Source: Juglans regia (Eukaryota; Streptophyta; Magnoliopsida; Fagales; Juglandaceae). From it: DNA of 64,000 nt. The DNA is taken from assembly GCF_001411555.2 (NCBI RefSeq), contig NC_049909.1:2341875-2405874 (forward strand), in the 5' to 3' direction. The notes beneath the pieces are model-generated. The model worked only from the letters and a program-made list of their open reading frames with translations. It was not told where the DNA came from and ran no database searches. The translations under genes and the position numbers were made by a program. Of this stretch, positions 31,010 through 43,259 are shown piece after piece. Each line of letters opens with the position of its first letter. Position 1 is the first letter of the stretch.

Positions 31010-34000
31010 ATGGAAGATAATCAATGGCAAGACCCACTTCTTCTCACAGACGTTTCTTGCCAACAACACAGCTCTAACTCTCACTCCTACTCTCAATGTA
31101 AGTTCTCCATCCGCGAACCCTACTCCTACCTCCAAATCTTTTCCGCACCTCCTCTTATTTCTTGATCCATATCTGTTTTGTTTCTTGACAGACAACTGGC
31201 CACCATTTCCCAGCGCACACACTTCGACAATGTCAGATCCCGACATATATCACGGTAATGTGGCCAAGATCATTTTACCTATTTATTTACTTTCTTTACA
31301 GACCCTTCTTGAGAATTGTTTTAATGGTGTTCGTAATAACGATTATTTGTTCTTCTCGGTAAAAGATAAAGCTTGTATGCCATTTGTTGGGGGACATCCA
31401 ATTAACCAAGAGACAAGAATGCCGTTGTTGGTGGATAATTTGCAAGAAAAGCTGAAGGGTTTTCATTAATGGTTTCGTGTTTAATTCTGCATTTATTTTC
31501 AGGTCGTTCCTTGTTGGGATTTTCCCTTACATCTCCTGATTTGGTTATCTGCGCTGGATCCCCCGATATTCCCAACATAAGCTATGAAGATTCTCCTCAG
31601 CTCTTGGAAAATAAATGTCATCCTATCATAGGGTCTTCTGTAGAGCTATCTCTAGAGAATGGCATCGATGGGTCTGAAATTGAAGATACCCAGAGGACCC
31701 CAGCTGTAAATTCCTCTTCGACATTGTGCCAAACAGTTAAAGACATCTCTCCTCAGACCTCCTTCGAGCTTCATCCCCTGCCCACGACTGAAGACATGTC
31801 AGCTAAAGACAGTCTTCCGGTTCTAAGCGTTAATGCTGGTAAGTTTTAATTGTTCTTCCAGGGCTATGTTACAAATTTTGTTTTACAAGCTTTTCCCTTG
31901 TTGAATCCTGATGAATTGAAGTTGTCAGATTCCAGAGAAGTTGATTTGCTGAAAGGCATGACAATGTCTCAAGTGGCAGAACATGAAGCACCAAAAGTAC
32001 ATTTCTTTTGAAAAACAAAACTGAGCAGGTTTAGTTTATAAGAACTAAAGCTAGGATAATTCAACTCTAATTGAAGATTTTCACTGTAGGATAATGGTAG
32101 CTTCAATGTGGAAGGTGATTATCAAACTCTCCGAAGAGAATTTGAGTCTCAGAAAATTGAACTAGCAGAGACGAGGAGAATGTTGGAGCAACTTGAGAGG
32201 GAGAACCAACTTAAGACTAGAGAATGCCAAGAAGCTTGGAATTCTTTAAAGGAGCTCCAAAATGAGCTCATGCGCAAGTCAATGCATGTTGGATCTTTGG
32301 GTGTGGAAATCTATTTTTGTTGTTGCTGTTGTTGTTCTTTACTGTTCAAACATGTGCAACTGTATTAGTGATTGCCTGTTTGCAGCTTTTGCCATCGAGG
32401 GACAAGTGAAAGAGAAGAGCAATTGGTTTTCTTCATTGAGAGACTTGACAAGAAAACTTAAGGTACCAAAACCATAACCGATGCTTCAGATAAGAGAGAA
32501 AATGTTAATAGAACTATGTCGCTTTGAGCATCTGGCAGTATTATTTCACTTTCTTAATAAGTTTCATGTAACAGATCATGAAAATGGAACACATAAAGCT
32601 AGCAGAGGAAGCAAGGACCTATAAGAAGTGCCTTACAGATATGGATGAAATGAGGACTGCCATTCACTCTGCAAGTAAGTTCGCATGCTCATACATTCCT
32701 AATCTCCAATTATATTACCTTTTTACTTTCACTATATTAACTTTTTTCTCTCGCATTAGTCAACCAGCAAGTTGATTTACACAAAGGCCTTAAGATTAAA
32801 TTTGTTGAAGGGGCTAAGGAACGAAAAGAACTTTACAACAAGGTGTTAGAGTTGAAAGGTACATTTAATTTTGAAGTATTATGCTAGGAAACAGAAGAGG
32901 GCTTATTGACATCAAGTATGCTTACTTGCAGGAAACATAAGGGTCTTCTGCAGGTGTAGGCCTCTGAACAAGGAAGAAATTGCAGCAGGAACTTCAATGG
33001 CCATTGATTTTGAATATGCTAAAGATGGTGAACTCACTGTAAGATCAAATGGCGCCCCTAGAAAGACCTTCAAGTTTGATGCTGTATTTGGCCCCCAAGC
33101 AACCCAAAGTAACTACAAGTCAATAGTTTAAGCAAAATGTTGTTTCTATGGATTGATTAATGGCACACAAATGCTTCATATTTGACAATGCATTTCTTGC
33201 ATTTTTATTTGTATGTCTAGCCGACATTTTTCAAGACACGGCTGCATTTGCAACCTCAGTTCTAGATGGCTACAATGTCTGCATATTCGCTTTTGGGCAG
33301 ACAGGAACAGGAAAAACTTTTACAATGGAGGGTACAGAAGAAGCTCGAGGAGTAAATTTTAGGACTCTCGAGGAACTTTTTCACATAATTACAGAGAGAC
33401 AGAAGGTATTTCGTTATGATGTATCTGTAAGTGTCTTGGAAGTCTATAATGAGCAAATACGAGATTTGCTAGTCTCTGGAGTTCAGCCTGGAGCAGCTTC
33501 TAAAAGGCAAGTGGAAAGATGCTTGGTTGTTTGCCATTTAGTGTTTTACCTTTTCCACACAAAGCTGGTGTAGAAATTGTTGAATTTCCCTTTAAAAAAT
33601 TATTGAAAAAGTTCTGCTTGAAGTTTTGATAATCAGAAGATTAAAGAGAACTCTCTTTCCCTTGTAATGACAATTAATTTTCCATTCATTTCCATCTTAA
33701 ACCAATGCTTGACTGATTCACCACTGTTTTGGCATGTTAGCCATGCCATTGCCATTGCCAGTACAACAAAGGGAGGAAAGGCTTGAGATTTCAATCCAGC
33801 GGTATAAATGTTTTGGTTGTTTTTGTAGGCTTGAAATAAGGCAAGTGGGAGAGGGAATAAATCATGTCCCGGGACTGGTTGAAGCACATGTTAACAACAT
33901 GACTGAGGTCTGGGAAGTTTTACAGACTGGCAGTAATGCAAGGGCAGTTGGCTCAACTAATGCCAATGAGCACAGCAGCCGATCCCACTGGTCTGTTTAT

Positions 34001-35922
34001 CTCATCTTTAATAAACTCATCTTAATAAATATCTGAAAAGGATGTTGTAAGGATTTTGCTGAGAAGATAGACTTCGGTTGTTTCATAATACAGCATACAC
34101 TGTGTGATGGTGAAGGGGGAGAATTTGTTGAATGGGGAATGTACAAAAAGCAAGTTATGGTTGGTGGACCTGGCAGGAAGTGAGAGAGTTGCCAAGACAG
34201 AAGTGCAAGGTGAACGACTCAAGGAAACCCAAAATATTAATAGATCCCTTTCTGCACTTGGTGATGTTATATCCGCTCTTGCAACAAGAAGTCCGCACAT
34301 TCCTTTCAGGTTATAAACATAAGGATTAGCCTTTGCATTGGTAACTTCCAAATGTCTACATAGAGAAGCCTAGATGTGTACTTTTGGTGCTAATTTGTTT
34401 TCTGTCAATCCGTAGGAACTCCAAGCTCACACACTTGCTTCAAGACTCTCTAGGTACTTCTTTTCTCCATGTTCCCTTAGAAGTAATATTAGATTTGCTC
34501 CTTCTATTGTACTCTATATTATTAGCAATAATTTATGCATCGGTTTATATAGATGCAGAATAGAAAATGAAGCACCTGATCAATAAATATTTATATTTGC
34601 CAGGAGGAGATTCAAAGACCCTAATGTTTGTACAGATCAGTCCCAACGAAAATGATTTGGGTGAGACCCTTTGCTCACTGAACTTTGCGAGTAGAGTGAG
34701 AGGAATAGAACTTGGTCCAGCAAAGAGGCAACTAGACACCAGCGAACTTCTGAAATACAAATACATGGTATATGAGTCCTCAAATTAGCAACTTCTTTAT
34801 TTCATCTTATCTCTGTCTAGTTACTGTGTTTGAATGTTGATTCTGTTTGCTTACTGCATGTCAAACGTCTGTGTAATTTGTTAGGTTGAGAGAACCAAGC
34901 AAGATGCGAAGAGTAAAGATGTGCACATCAAGAAGATGGAGGAAACAATTCATGTATTGGATTTGAAGATAAAAGAAAGAGATCTTAAATCCAAAAACCT
35001 GCAAGACAAGGTATTGTGTTAAGACCCATTTTGTCCATTGCTTTCACATTTTCAAGTAATAAATGATTGTTCTATATCGAAGGTTAAAGAATTGGAATCG
35101 CAACTGCTGATTGAAAGGAAGCTGGCACGCCAACATGTAGACACAAAAATAGCTGAGCAGCAACAACAAATGAAACATCAGGAAGAAGAGCAAAATACAG
35201 CGCCAATGAGGCTGCCACTTGCGAATCGACCATTAGGAAGTCACAAGAACCTAAATGAAACAATTAGTAGTACAATGAGCAAAGACCAAGTAAATCTCAC
35301 ACGACCACTTTCGGAGAACAACGTCTCGAAATCCCATATGCCTCTTCATCAGACAGATGGCTTTATCAAATACATGGATCCTGCAGAGAAGGAAAACAAC
35401 CCTGAGAAGGCTGAACAGCCCCTACTACCGAAAAGGACTGGAAGAGTCTCTATTTGCACAATGGAAAGAAGGATTCCAGCACCTCCTGCTCCAAGACGCA
35501 GCTCATTAATCCCACTCCCACCTGCACCAAGCTCAGCCACACTTCCATTATCATTGCTGCCATTCCCACCATATCAAGCTGATAAGACAGAAGACACAAA
35601 CGCGTGTGAAGCTAACTGCTTGCCTGAGCAGACACCTTGTGACAGTCCCAAAAGAACGAAGATTGGAGGTAATAAGAAGCTAAGCAGCATATTGAGACGA
35701 AGCGTCCAAAGGAAAATTCACATCAGAAAAGGTGGTGTAAATGTTGGGACGGAGAAGGTTAGGATCTCCATAGGAAGTCGGGGAAGGATGATGGCACATA
35801 GAGCGTTGCTGGGCAATAATAATATGAGAGCTGGAACTAATAAGGAGTCGCAGCAGAAGCAGATTCGAAAGGAAAAGGAGAGGGGATGGAATATTGGAAC
35901 TGTTGGGAGAACTGTTGTTTAA
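31010..35922 (+). CDS. KIN14: Kinesin-14 family motor protein, 16 exons
   Basis: Exons: 31010-31097, 31192-31254, 31503-31838, 31929-31996, 32090-32300, 32386-32462, 32575-32674, 32760-32858, 32932-33108, 33221-33506, 33829-33990, 34094-34309, 34416-34453, 34604-34767, 34885-35010, 35083-35922. They sum to 3051 nt, 1016 residues, with no stop. A Ser/Pro-rich N-terminus leads to a coiled coil (about 190-345). The neck [13 protein letters not shown] (about 347-359) before the motor is the mark of minus-end-directed kinesin-14. P-loop GQTGTGKT is at 432-439, switch I NEHSSRSH at about 549-556, switch [10 protein letters not shown] at 579-586. A second coiled coil (about 690-790) and a basic Pro/Ser tail follow. 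Intron 10 is GC-AG (AAAAG|GCAAGT), all others GT-AG. No malectin or calponin-homology domain is seen. The nearest Arabidopsis relative is perhaps KIN14S, from memory. Probable role: microtubule motor in spindle or cortical arrays. Confidence 0.93.
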
Positions 35923-36194
35923 AAGCCCATGATGTCTTTTGATTCCTAACTGTAAATTAATCATAGGTTGTTTTCTTGAAGAGAGACAGGATTGTGTGGA
36001 TTTTATTTTTTTTAGGATGAAGCGAATCATCTCTCTGGATTCTCTGTATTCTTTTACTCTTAAATGGCTTTGTTAAAGTACATATTGAAGAAGTTTCAGA
36101 TGGTACATATGCAAGAAAGAAAAAATTAAAGAAGATATATAACTATAATTTTTTATGAATACTATTTCATTTAACTAAAAATAGATATAGAAAA

Positions 36195-36341
36195 GAGTAA
36201 TGCTAAGTACAAGTTCTAAATGTATAAATCTTGTACAAGTTTTTGTAAAAATGTAGACCTCAATTTAAAAAAGTAAAATTTTTAAACTTTTTCTTAGTGG
36301 AGTCTAATTTTTTATAAAAGGCTCACACAGAGCTTGTGCAT
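36195..36341. mobile_element. MITE downstream of the kinesin gene (AGTAATGCTA family)
   Basis: AGTAATGCTAAGTACAAGTT and CTTGTACAAGTTTTTGTAAA at the left, and a GAGCTTGTGCA end on the right. Related to 30253-30380. It begins about 270 bp after the kinesin stop codon. Confidence 0.6.
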
Positions 36342-36493
36342 TTGGGCATTTATATATCTTTTCTCAATAGAAAAGGGGTGGAGAGTCTCAATAAAACACC
36401 ATTTTACACAAAATATTGGACTGGATGCATGTTCCTCAACCAATTGAGGAAATAACCAACAAAAGGTGGTTTTGGATACAATTAGAACACTAA

Positions 36494-36660
36494 GAGCATT
36501 AGCAATGGTGTAGGCAAAAGGAATAGGCAAAGGCAAAATTTGACTAAAATGACCTGTTTTGCCTTTTACCTTTGTCATTTAAGATAGATTCCTACATTGA
36601 ATTAGTCACAATAATAATAAAATATTATTTTCTTAATAATAATAATAATTTTTTTCAAAT
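36494..36660. mobile_element. MITE-like repeat, GAGCATTAGCAATGG type
   Basis: GAGCATTAGCAATGGTGTAG, then GGCAAAATTTGACTAAAATG and an ATAATAATAATAATTTTTTT tail. It resembles in layout the inverted-repeat end at 55909. The right end is undefined. Confidence 0.4.
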
Positions 36661-38132
36661 TTGTTTTTCATATTTTGCAATTAAAACCTACTACATAAGA
36701 TCTACAACAAGATCTACATGAAGAAACCTAATACATAATGATAACTTGTGTACATGAACATCATAACCATAATTAACCATAAAATCCATTACAAATGATA
36801 ACCATTATCAACAAAATCCATTACAAATTCCATGTATCAAAATCCATCAAAATCTAATACATAATGATAACCATCATAATCTATTACAAATGTCATGTAT
36901 CAAAATCCATTACAAAACTATCCACCAGCATTTAACATGCAACTAGCAAGCAACTCCACAAGCAGCAAGCTCAAGTCCAGCAACAACTAGCAAGCAGCAA
37001 GCTCAACAAGCAGCTCCACTAGCAACCAACCAGCAACTAGCAACTCCACCACCAACTCCACCAGCAATTCAAACACAAATAGAAAATAGTCCACCAACAA
37101 TTAACAGACAAGAGAAAACAGTCCACCAGCAAATCAAAAAAGGGATCATTGCCATGTCCACCAGACACTCAAAACCAGCAAGTCCATTAGAATAAAACAC
37201 CAATTAAAATCAGAGGACCAGGCAAAATAACAAGCAAAACACCAATTAAAAACAACAAGAGAATATAACCCTCTTGCTCCTACATGTTTGTAAAATTCAG
37301 AGGACCAATTAAAAATAGCAAATTAAAACAGCAAATGCCGGCAAATAAAAATAGCAAACTCCAAGCAAAACACCAATTAAAAACAACAAACTCCAAGCAA
37401 ATACCAATTAAAAAAAAACAAATTAAAAAAACAACCAAAACATAGCTAAAACTGAGAGAGCAAAAGTTCAAAAAAAAGTAAATAAAATGGACAAAATCAT
37501 CCCTCAAACATCAACCCTAGATTAAGCAAAAAAGCCAATTATAACAGAGGACCAATTAGCTCACAAAGTTATATCAAATGATATCATAACAAATTATAAC
37601 AAAGTTGAAGATAACTGATTTAAAAAAAAAGTAAATCAAAACCCTAAAATCATCCCTAAAAATCAACCCTAGATTAAGCAAAACTAGGGCTATACCCGGA
37701 TGGGTAAGAGAATTATTACCTGCCACTTATAAACCTGTATCCCAACACATCTAAAATCTCCAAAGATTTCGAAAACAATAAACAATCTCATATTTTCCAA
37801 TTAGACACATAATAATCTCCACAAAGTCATCATTACAATAACAACATAAACCAAGGGGTCCACAATCTCCCAATAGTCTCAACATAATAAACTGATAAAT
37901 CTTTAAGTCTTACTAAACCAAATACATAAACATATTTAATAGACATCAGAAATCCATCTGTTAACAGTAGTACCTTAAGGTACTCGACACCCTATCCTCA
38001 GCTTAGTCTATTCCTGGTCCTTAGCTGAGCCCTCCACATCATTTATTGTTGCAATTGATAATTTGCGATGAAGGATATGGTCTCAAATAGTTATTCTAGT
38101 AAGGGTTTTTGCCCAAAATAAGCTATTGTGTT

Positions 38133-38136
<4 letters not shown>
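36661..38136. repeat. Low-complexity intergenic region with CAGCAA- and CAATTAAAA-type repeats
   Basis: 36700-36920 holds repeats of ATGATAACC and AAAATCCATTACAAAT. 36930-37140 is built on AGCAAGCAGCAAGCTCAA and CCACCAGCAA. 37200-37420 repeats AAACACCAATTAAAAACAAC and ACTCCAAGCAAA. 37630-38110 has faint likeness to antisense solo-LTR sequence (TAGCTGAGCCCTCCACATCA compared with the reverse of GATGACATCGATGGCTCAGC at about 4473). No gene supported. Confidence 0.5.

Positions 38137-38165
<29 letters not shown>
38137..38165. repeat. (AT)n microsatellite
   Basis: About 14 uninterrupted AT units; no other feature. Confidence 0.9.
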
Positions 38166-38168
<3 letters not shown>

Positions 38169-38319
38169 CGGCCACAACGTGTTGCCTAAAATACAAAAAA
38201 AAAAAAATTACAAACTATAAAACCGATGAAATGAGAATAAGTCCAAGAATGGTGTAATATTAGCCTAAACACATAAATATGAATGCAATTTTGATCCAAA
38301 TTCAGCAAAACATTATATA

Positions 38320-38687
38320 AACTGCGTTAGGAACTGCTTAGCTAATTCTTCAAAACTGTCAATTGACCCAAGTCGTAGTGCTCCAAACTAGCCTCTCGCC
38401 ATGCCCTTTAACGTTAATGGGAAAGCCCGGCAGGCTATCTCTTCAGAAAAACCATAGAGAGTTATGTGTGCTTTGAAGTTCTCTAGATGATTGGCTGGGC
38501 CTCGGGATCCGTCATACATCTCAATTTGCGATACTTTGAATTTTGGCAGGAGCGACACGACCATGACTTCCACACTATAGGGTAGGTTTGTGCAGTTCAG
38601 CAGTTGTTCGACTAAGGAAGATCCCCCCATGTTTGCAGGCATCATGTCTAGACCACGAGTAGCTTGAGAGCGCGTGGTGGTTGGCAC
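38320..38687 (-). pseudogene. Ty3-gypsy gag fragment
   Basis: LLPKFKVSQIEMYDGSRGPANHLENFKAH and YGFSEEIACRAFPLTLKGMARG belong to the retrotransposon gag (capsid) domain of plant gypsy elements. An in-frame TAG near 38387 stands where the family has tryptophan (LKG.ARGWF), and codons for SIDSFEELAKQFLTQF continue beyond to about 38320, where homology stops. It lies about 45 bp from the primer-binding site at 38731-38753, so this is the 5' part of an element truncated within gag. Confidence 0.85.
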
Positions 38688-38730
38688 GTGGAAATCACGC
38701 TGGAGTCCAATGAGAAACTAAAATGATACC

Positions 38731-39235
38731 TTCAGAATTCCACAGACGGTGTCACTGTTAAGGACATGTTCCATGGTCCACCAAAGCTCTCTACCTATAA
38801 TAAATAAAGATGGGGGCCCAAGGTGCCTGATGCACCTCCGATACTTAAGTCAGTGATTTGTAGAAAGAGTTATCACCCAAAAGCCTTTAGAATGTGTCCT
38901 TTTCTCCCCTTCTTATCATGTATATATAGGCATGGTAGATTATCGATAAGTATCGGCGATAGGTTTGACCCTCTAGTTGTTCTTATCAAATTGTTCTTTG
39001 GTATGATAGTCATCCCAAAGATAATAAACCCCATTGTTTGGTTTGATCATCCTACCCATCATACTTGGTGGTTACAGAATGGAGTCATATTGGTCTCTAA
39101 GACTTAGACGACTACTTCATTCTAACCTTAGTCTCGTATCAGTTGGGCTTGTATACTGACCACTAGTTGGGCCGCTAAACTAGGCTCGTTACCTACTAAG
39201 GACTATAAGGACTCTCCAATAGTATTTTTTATAAA
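38731..39235 (-). mobile_element. Primer-binding site and LTR remnant of the gypsy element
   Basis: On the minus strand TGACACCGTCTGTGGAATT resembles the common gypsy primer-binding site TGGCGCCGTCTGTGGGAAT, with changes typical of cytosine deamination. The plus-side sequence to about 39235 is then the 5' LTR remnant. No second LTR or target duplication was found, so the outer end is a guess. Confidence 0.6.
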
Positions 39236-39848
39236 AAAAAAAAAATCTATTCATTTAAGGCGATGGATGGAAAAATTATGGGGTTGGTTATCCATACAGG
39301 TTGAGCGGATTTGACAAATGGGCCAAGTTGTAAGCCTTCATTGCCCAGCCCATTGTTAGAGAGACTGAAGTTTTGTGTTTCAATTGTTTCGCTTTGAACA
39401 TGCACGAGAGGAGAACAAAGTAACAAACAAGAACACCAAAATTTATATGGAAAACCCTTCAATGTAGAGGGAAAAACCCCAGGCCAAATTTCGACCAAAT
39501 CCACTATGATAAAAATGTTACATTGACTCAAGTCTTTGCCAAAACTTGAGTACTCGATACAAATTGAGATAATAATACTAACACTAATAATAATCCACTC
39601 TTTGAGGAGCTCGACCGCTGTCTTCACCAAGATCACCATGGTGATCAATCATCCTAGCACCTGCTATGATATTGCGACCTAAAACACACATGATGCACGT
39701 GCACAATCAATCATGCATCTTATAATGAAAATCATTGTATATATTAATTGTATGTATTAAGAGCTGAAAAAATCAATTACTTTTGAGGGTTAAACTCCAT
39801 CACTCCAGATCTTTCGATCAGAATTTTACTCATCAATAAAAGTTTACC
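39236..39848. other. Possible copia LTR/leader fragment and flank
   Basis: TATATGGAAAACCCTTCAAT, then GTAGAGGGAAAAACCCC and ACTTGAGTACTCGATACAAA at 39450-39570 resemble copia sequences with GGAAAACCC...AGAGGGAAAAACC motifs, but nothing confirms a boundary. The final bases TTACC (39844-39848) are the left target duplication of solo LTR B. Confidence 0.35.
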
Positions 39849-42524
39849 TGTAACGACCCGATCCTATATATATTTTTTTTGGATAAAATTCGAATAATTT
39901 TTAAGCTCAATAAATGAGTTAAAGCCCATTAGAAAATTTATCGGATAAAATTTTTTTTTTTTGGCTTCATTATTATTATTATTATTTTCTCTCCAAACTC
40001 ATGAATCCTCTTCATAATAAAAATCCTCCCTACTGGATTTTCTTCTTTGAATTTCAAACAATCCACTCACATGCACATGCACATGCACGTCTCTTCCTTT
40101 ATTTTTCTCTAGGGTTTTCCACCATGTTTTTTTTAATACGCATACGAGAACTTTGATGATTGCCGCAATAGCCCTCCATCACCTAGACTCCTCACCTTGG
40201 TAGATTTCTCTTCATGCACGGCTTAGTTTATGTCCGTCTATCACTGCATACATGGCTTTATTGCATCCGTTTCCTCCGCTTGAACGTCTATTTCCTAGGT
40301 TTTATTTTGAACGTTCTCCTTCACCATTCTCTACCACCTATATATATATATATGTATATATGTATATACATTTTAATCTGCTCAATGCCGCTGCTAGCCC
40401 TCACCCCGTAAGTCATGAACACACACAAAACCACTGCACGCCACCGGGAACCCACTGCACCACCTTACCAAAGCCAAGCAAACCATGTCTCAGCTCCTCC
40501 CTCTGGCCACCCCGTAGCCCTGCTAACAGAACTACTGCACGGCCTGCCCTCGGAAAAGCCATCAAGCCGCTGCCATCCTCCCCTGTTTTTAGCCCTCAAA
40601 ACAGAGTAATTTCGGAGCCACTGTAGAGCCAGGCCTCCACCTTGTCAACCATCGCTCCTCGCTGGAAACGTCCACACCATACGGCCGCAGCTTGGTTACT
40701 CTACGCCCCAGACCACCACACGTAAATCCATCTCTCTCACGCCGTGATTCTCACTCTCCGTTCTCCCTCTATCACTCACGGCATGTAGTTCATCCAATAA
40801 ACACTCTCTCACTCTTCGTCTCTCTCTCTCTCTCAGTTTCACAGTCAGCACGCCGGAGTGCCACCGCGCTTACCATCGTTGAGTGCAACCTAGCCTCACG
40901 CCTCACGCTTAGCTCTCGGTAAGCCCTGCTGTTGTCCATCTACGTAGTTCTTTCAAACGAAATGCCAATAATATGTTTGTAACAATATGACAATTTCGCC
41001 CTTTTTGGTTGTAAAGTAAAGAGCCTAAACAAGTATGCTGTGTTCGGATTATATATCATTTTGGGTTTGGTAATATTTTATTAAAGTAACGGTTATATTA
41101 CTTAAGTGGGATAGACTGGTTTCTTAAATAGACTTGTATTGAATTTAGAGTAAGTAAATATCAGTTGGATGTCGATGAAATTAAGGAAATGTTGGTATTA
41201 TAGGAATTAGTAGAATTTTAAGTATCGAAGAATTTAAAATAGGTTAATTTTAGCATTTCAGGGTTAAATATTTAAATAGGTGTTTGATTGGAAGATTTAC
41301 GAAAATTACACGCTCATTGTATAGGTGATCAGGTACGAGTCGAAAATAGTGGATTTGCATTGCAAGGTAAATAGCATGATCATACCCTTACACGTATGTA
41401 CGGTAAATGGCATGTCTTTTATAAAAATATTTTGCATGTATGCCCTTCTTTGGAAGCTTCTCTTTACGTACCCAATCATGATATATTTATGAAAATTCAT
41501 GATTTTATGTGAAAGTTTATTCATAAAATTATTTATGAAATGCACGATTTTATGTAAGAGTTATTTCATAAAATTATTTATGAAATACATGATTTTATGT
41601 GAGTTATTTTATAGAATTATTTATGAAATGCATGATTTTACGTGAGAGTTATTTCATGAAATTATTTATGAAATGCATGAATTTATGTGAGGAAACATAT
41701 ATCACGACATTTATAAATAAAAATGCGATTTCATTTGAAATCTATGATATGATATGACAAGTACGTATGTGATTTTTTTTGAAATCTATAAAATGACAAG
41801 TATGCAAGTATGATTTGATAAAATATGTAACGGCCTATGTTATGATATGAAAACGGTACCTAGCTATGTTATGGGCATATTGCATTGCCAGGTCGTGCAT
41901 GCTGGTAGTGCACCCAGCATTGTCTTCCTTATGTATGGATTCCACAACCCGCGGTCACGAGCGGAATCGGAATCTACTTAGATTCGCTAACCCTAACTCA
42001 CAGGGATCAACAGTGGGTAACAGCCTATGATAAGTGAAAGATAAGTTAACGTTCATGTTCATGTTATTTATGAAAGTATTTATGAATATGCACGTTTTTC
42101 AAGAAACCTTATGTTTATTATGTTTACTGTATGATGTGTTGCTTATTGAGTATTTGACTCATTTTAGATTGTTTTTATGTTTTTAAACCCCCCAGGTGAT
42201 GACATTTATGAAGATGAGATTGCAGGACAGGATTTGACTCCCGGAGGCGAGGCAGAGGCCTAGACAGATTTTGCTATGACTATTTCTATGGTTTAAAGTT
42301 TAAATAAATTATTTTGATAAGCACTTGAGACTTTCGCATTTTTAATAAGTGCTTCTGCAGACTATATTTAGGATTTTCAGTATTTATTGAAATTTGTTAT
42401 TTTATGGAATTCTTTTGTATCTGGCGCGTTGTTAAAAAGAAAAATATTTTATATTTAAGTTTAGTAGTAGCACACTGGCTCCCCAAAAATTCTAAAATGA
42501 CTTTTTGGGAAGCGGGGTGTTACA
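39849..42524 (+). mobile_element. Solo LTR B (2676 bp, probable Ty3-gypsy)
   Basis: Begins TGTAACGACCCGATCC, ends GAAGCGGGGTGTTACA, with the perfect duplication TTACC at 39844-39848 and 42525-42529. Content parallels LTR A: a C-rich leader with CT repeats (40400-40920), an exon-end-like CTCGGTAAG at 40917, then repeats of ATTTATGAAATGCATGATTTTATG at 41460-41720 and a conserved 3' third. It is the sense counterpart of element D at 22375. No coding domain. It probably interrupts an intron or flank of the coding fragment at 42592-43180. Confidence 0.88.
41460..41720 (+). repeat. Tandem repeats inside solo LTR B
   Basis: Five or so imperfect units of about 45-60 bp combine TATTTATGAAATGCATGATT and TTATGTGAGAGTTATTTCAT. 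The antisense LTR D carries the same array at about 23140-23440 (AAAATCATGAATTTTCATAA), so it is an old feature of this subfamily. Confidence 0.75.
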
Positions 42525-42591
42525 TTACCTCAAAAGACTTACACTAGTACCTAAATTGTTAATTACTTTAAGTGATATTCAAGCTTAAACA

Positions 42592-43180
42592 TTACCTTTA
42601 TGCATGCCCCATGATGCTCCACATGAACGTGGTTTCTTGGCCAGCCTTCTAGAAGATAATTCTCTCCGATCAGGTTTCTCTCGACACTCCTCTGGCTTTG
42701 GTGCAGTTTGGAAGTCAATCACCTGAATTTTCCTTTTCTTATTTTCAGTGCTTTGTGAGCTTGACGGAGCTTTCTTGTCGATGACTTATCGGCGGACTTG
42801 GGTAGTACTACTTATGAAATAATATTCTCCCCTTTCGGAGCATTTTCATTCAAGAGTCAAGACTACTTTGAGCAGCCGAGGTTTCTCATGACATGGACAT
42901 TTCTCAGGCTTATGTGTAGTTTGGACGTCGGTGCTCTGTATGGCCTTCTCTTTCTTCACATTTTCAATGTTTTCGTGATCATAAGCTTGATGCAGTGTTC
43001 CTTTTGATGACTCAAGTTTCAACTCCGATTGGTACGAGTCAGTAATGAAAGTGTTCTTTGACTTATCGTTGACCTCAACTTCTAAAAATATCTCCCGGTT
43101 TGGCTTCGTAACTACTTTTTTGTGCCGCCTTTGCATTTCGTTTTCGTGACGCTCATGTTTGTCTTTCTAATTGGGAAGTA
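42592..43180 (-). pseudogene. Unidentified coding fragment
   Basis: The minus strand shows coding-like, Lys/Glu-rich sequence: KHERHENEMQRRHKKVVTKP preceded by a TTCCCAATTAG acceptor near 43170; FLEVEVNDKSKNTFITDSYQ; KEKAIQSTDVQTTHKPEKC; then, in broken frame, STENKKRKIQVIDFQTAPKP and RRELSSRRLAKKPRSCGASW, ending at a GT donor (CATAAAG|GTAATG) near 42592. The two IQ..D.QT..KPE.C..EKP segments resemble each other, suggesting an internal repeat. Two stops interrupt the join. I do not recognise the family; a weak likeness to basic tails of shugoshin-type proteins is not enough to name it. Confidence 0.35.
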
Positions 43181-43259
43181 CTGAAGGATGTCTTGAAAGT
43201 GCACAAAAATCCAAGTTGACCCTCTGGATTTGCTTGCCGATATTTCTACTATTAAAAAT

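Noticed and set aside
33160..33220. Continuation of the kinesin reading frame upstream of exon 10
   Set aside because: It is intron; the frame across 33108 and 33221 restores the conserved motor sequence and a GT-AG pair.
40252..40922. Ser/Pro/His-rich ORFs
   Set aside because: They fall in the C-rich leader of solo LTR B.
42592..43180. Naming this fragment shugoshin
   Set aside because: Only a basic RRELSSRRLAKK-like stretch is reminiscent; the defining N-terminal coiled coil and RRQSAR motif are missing.
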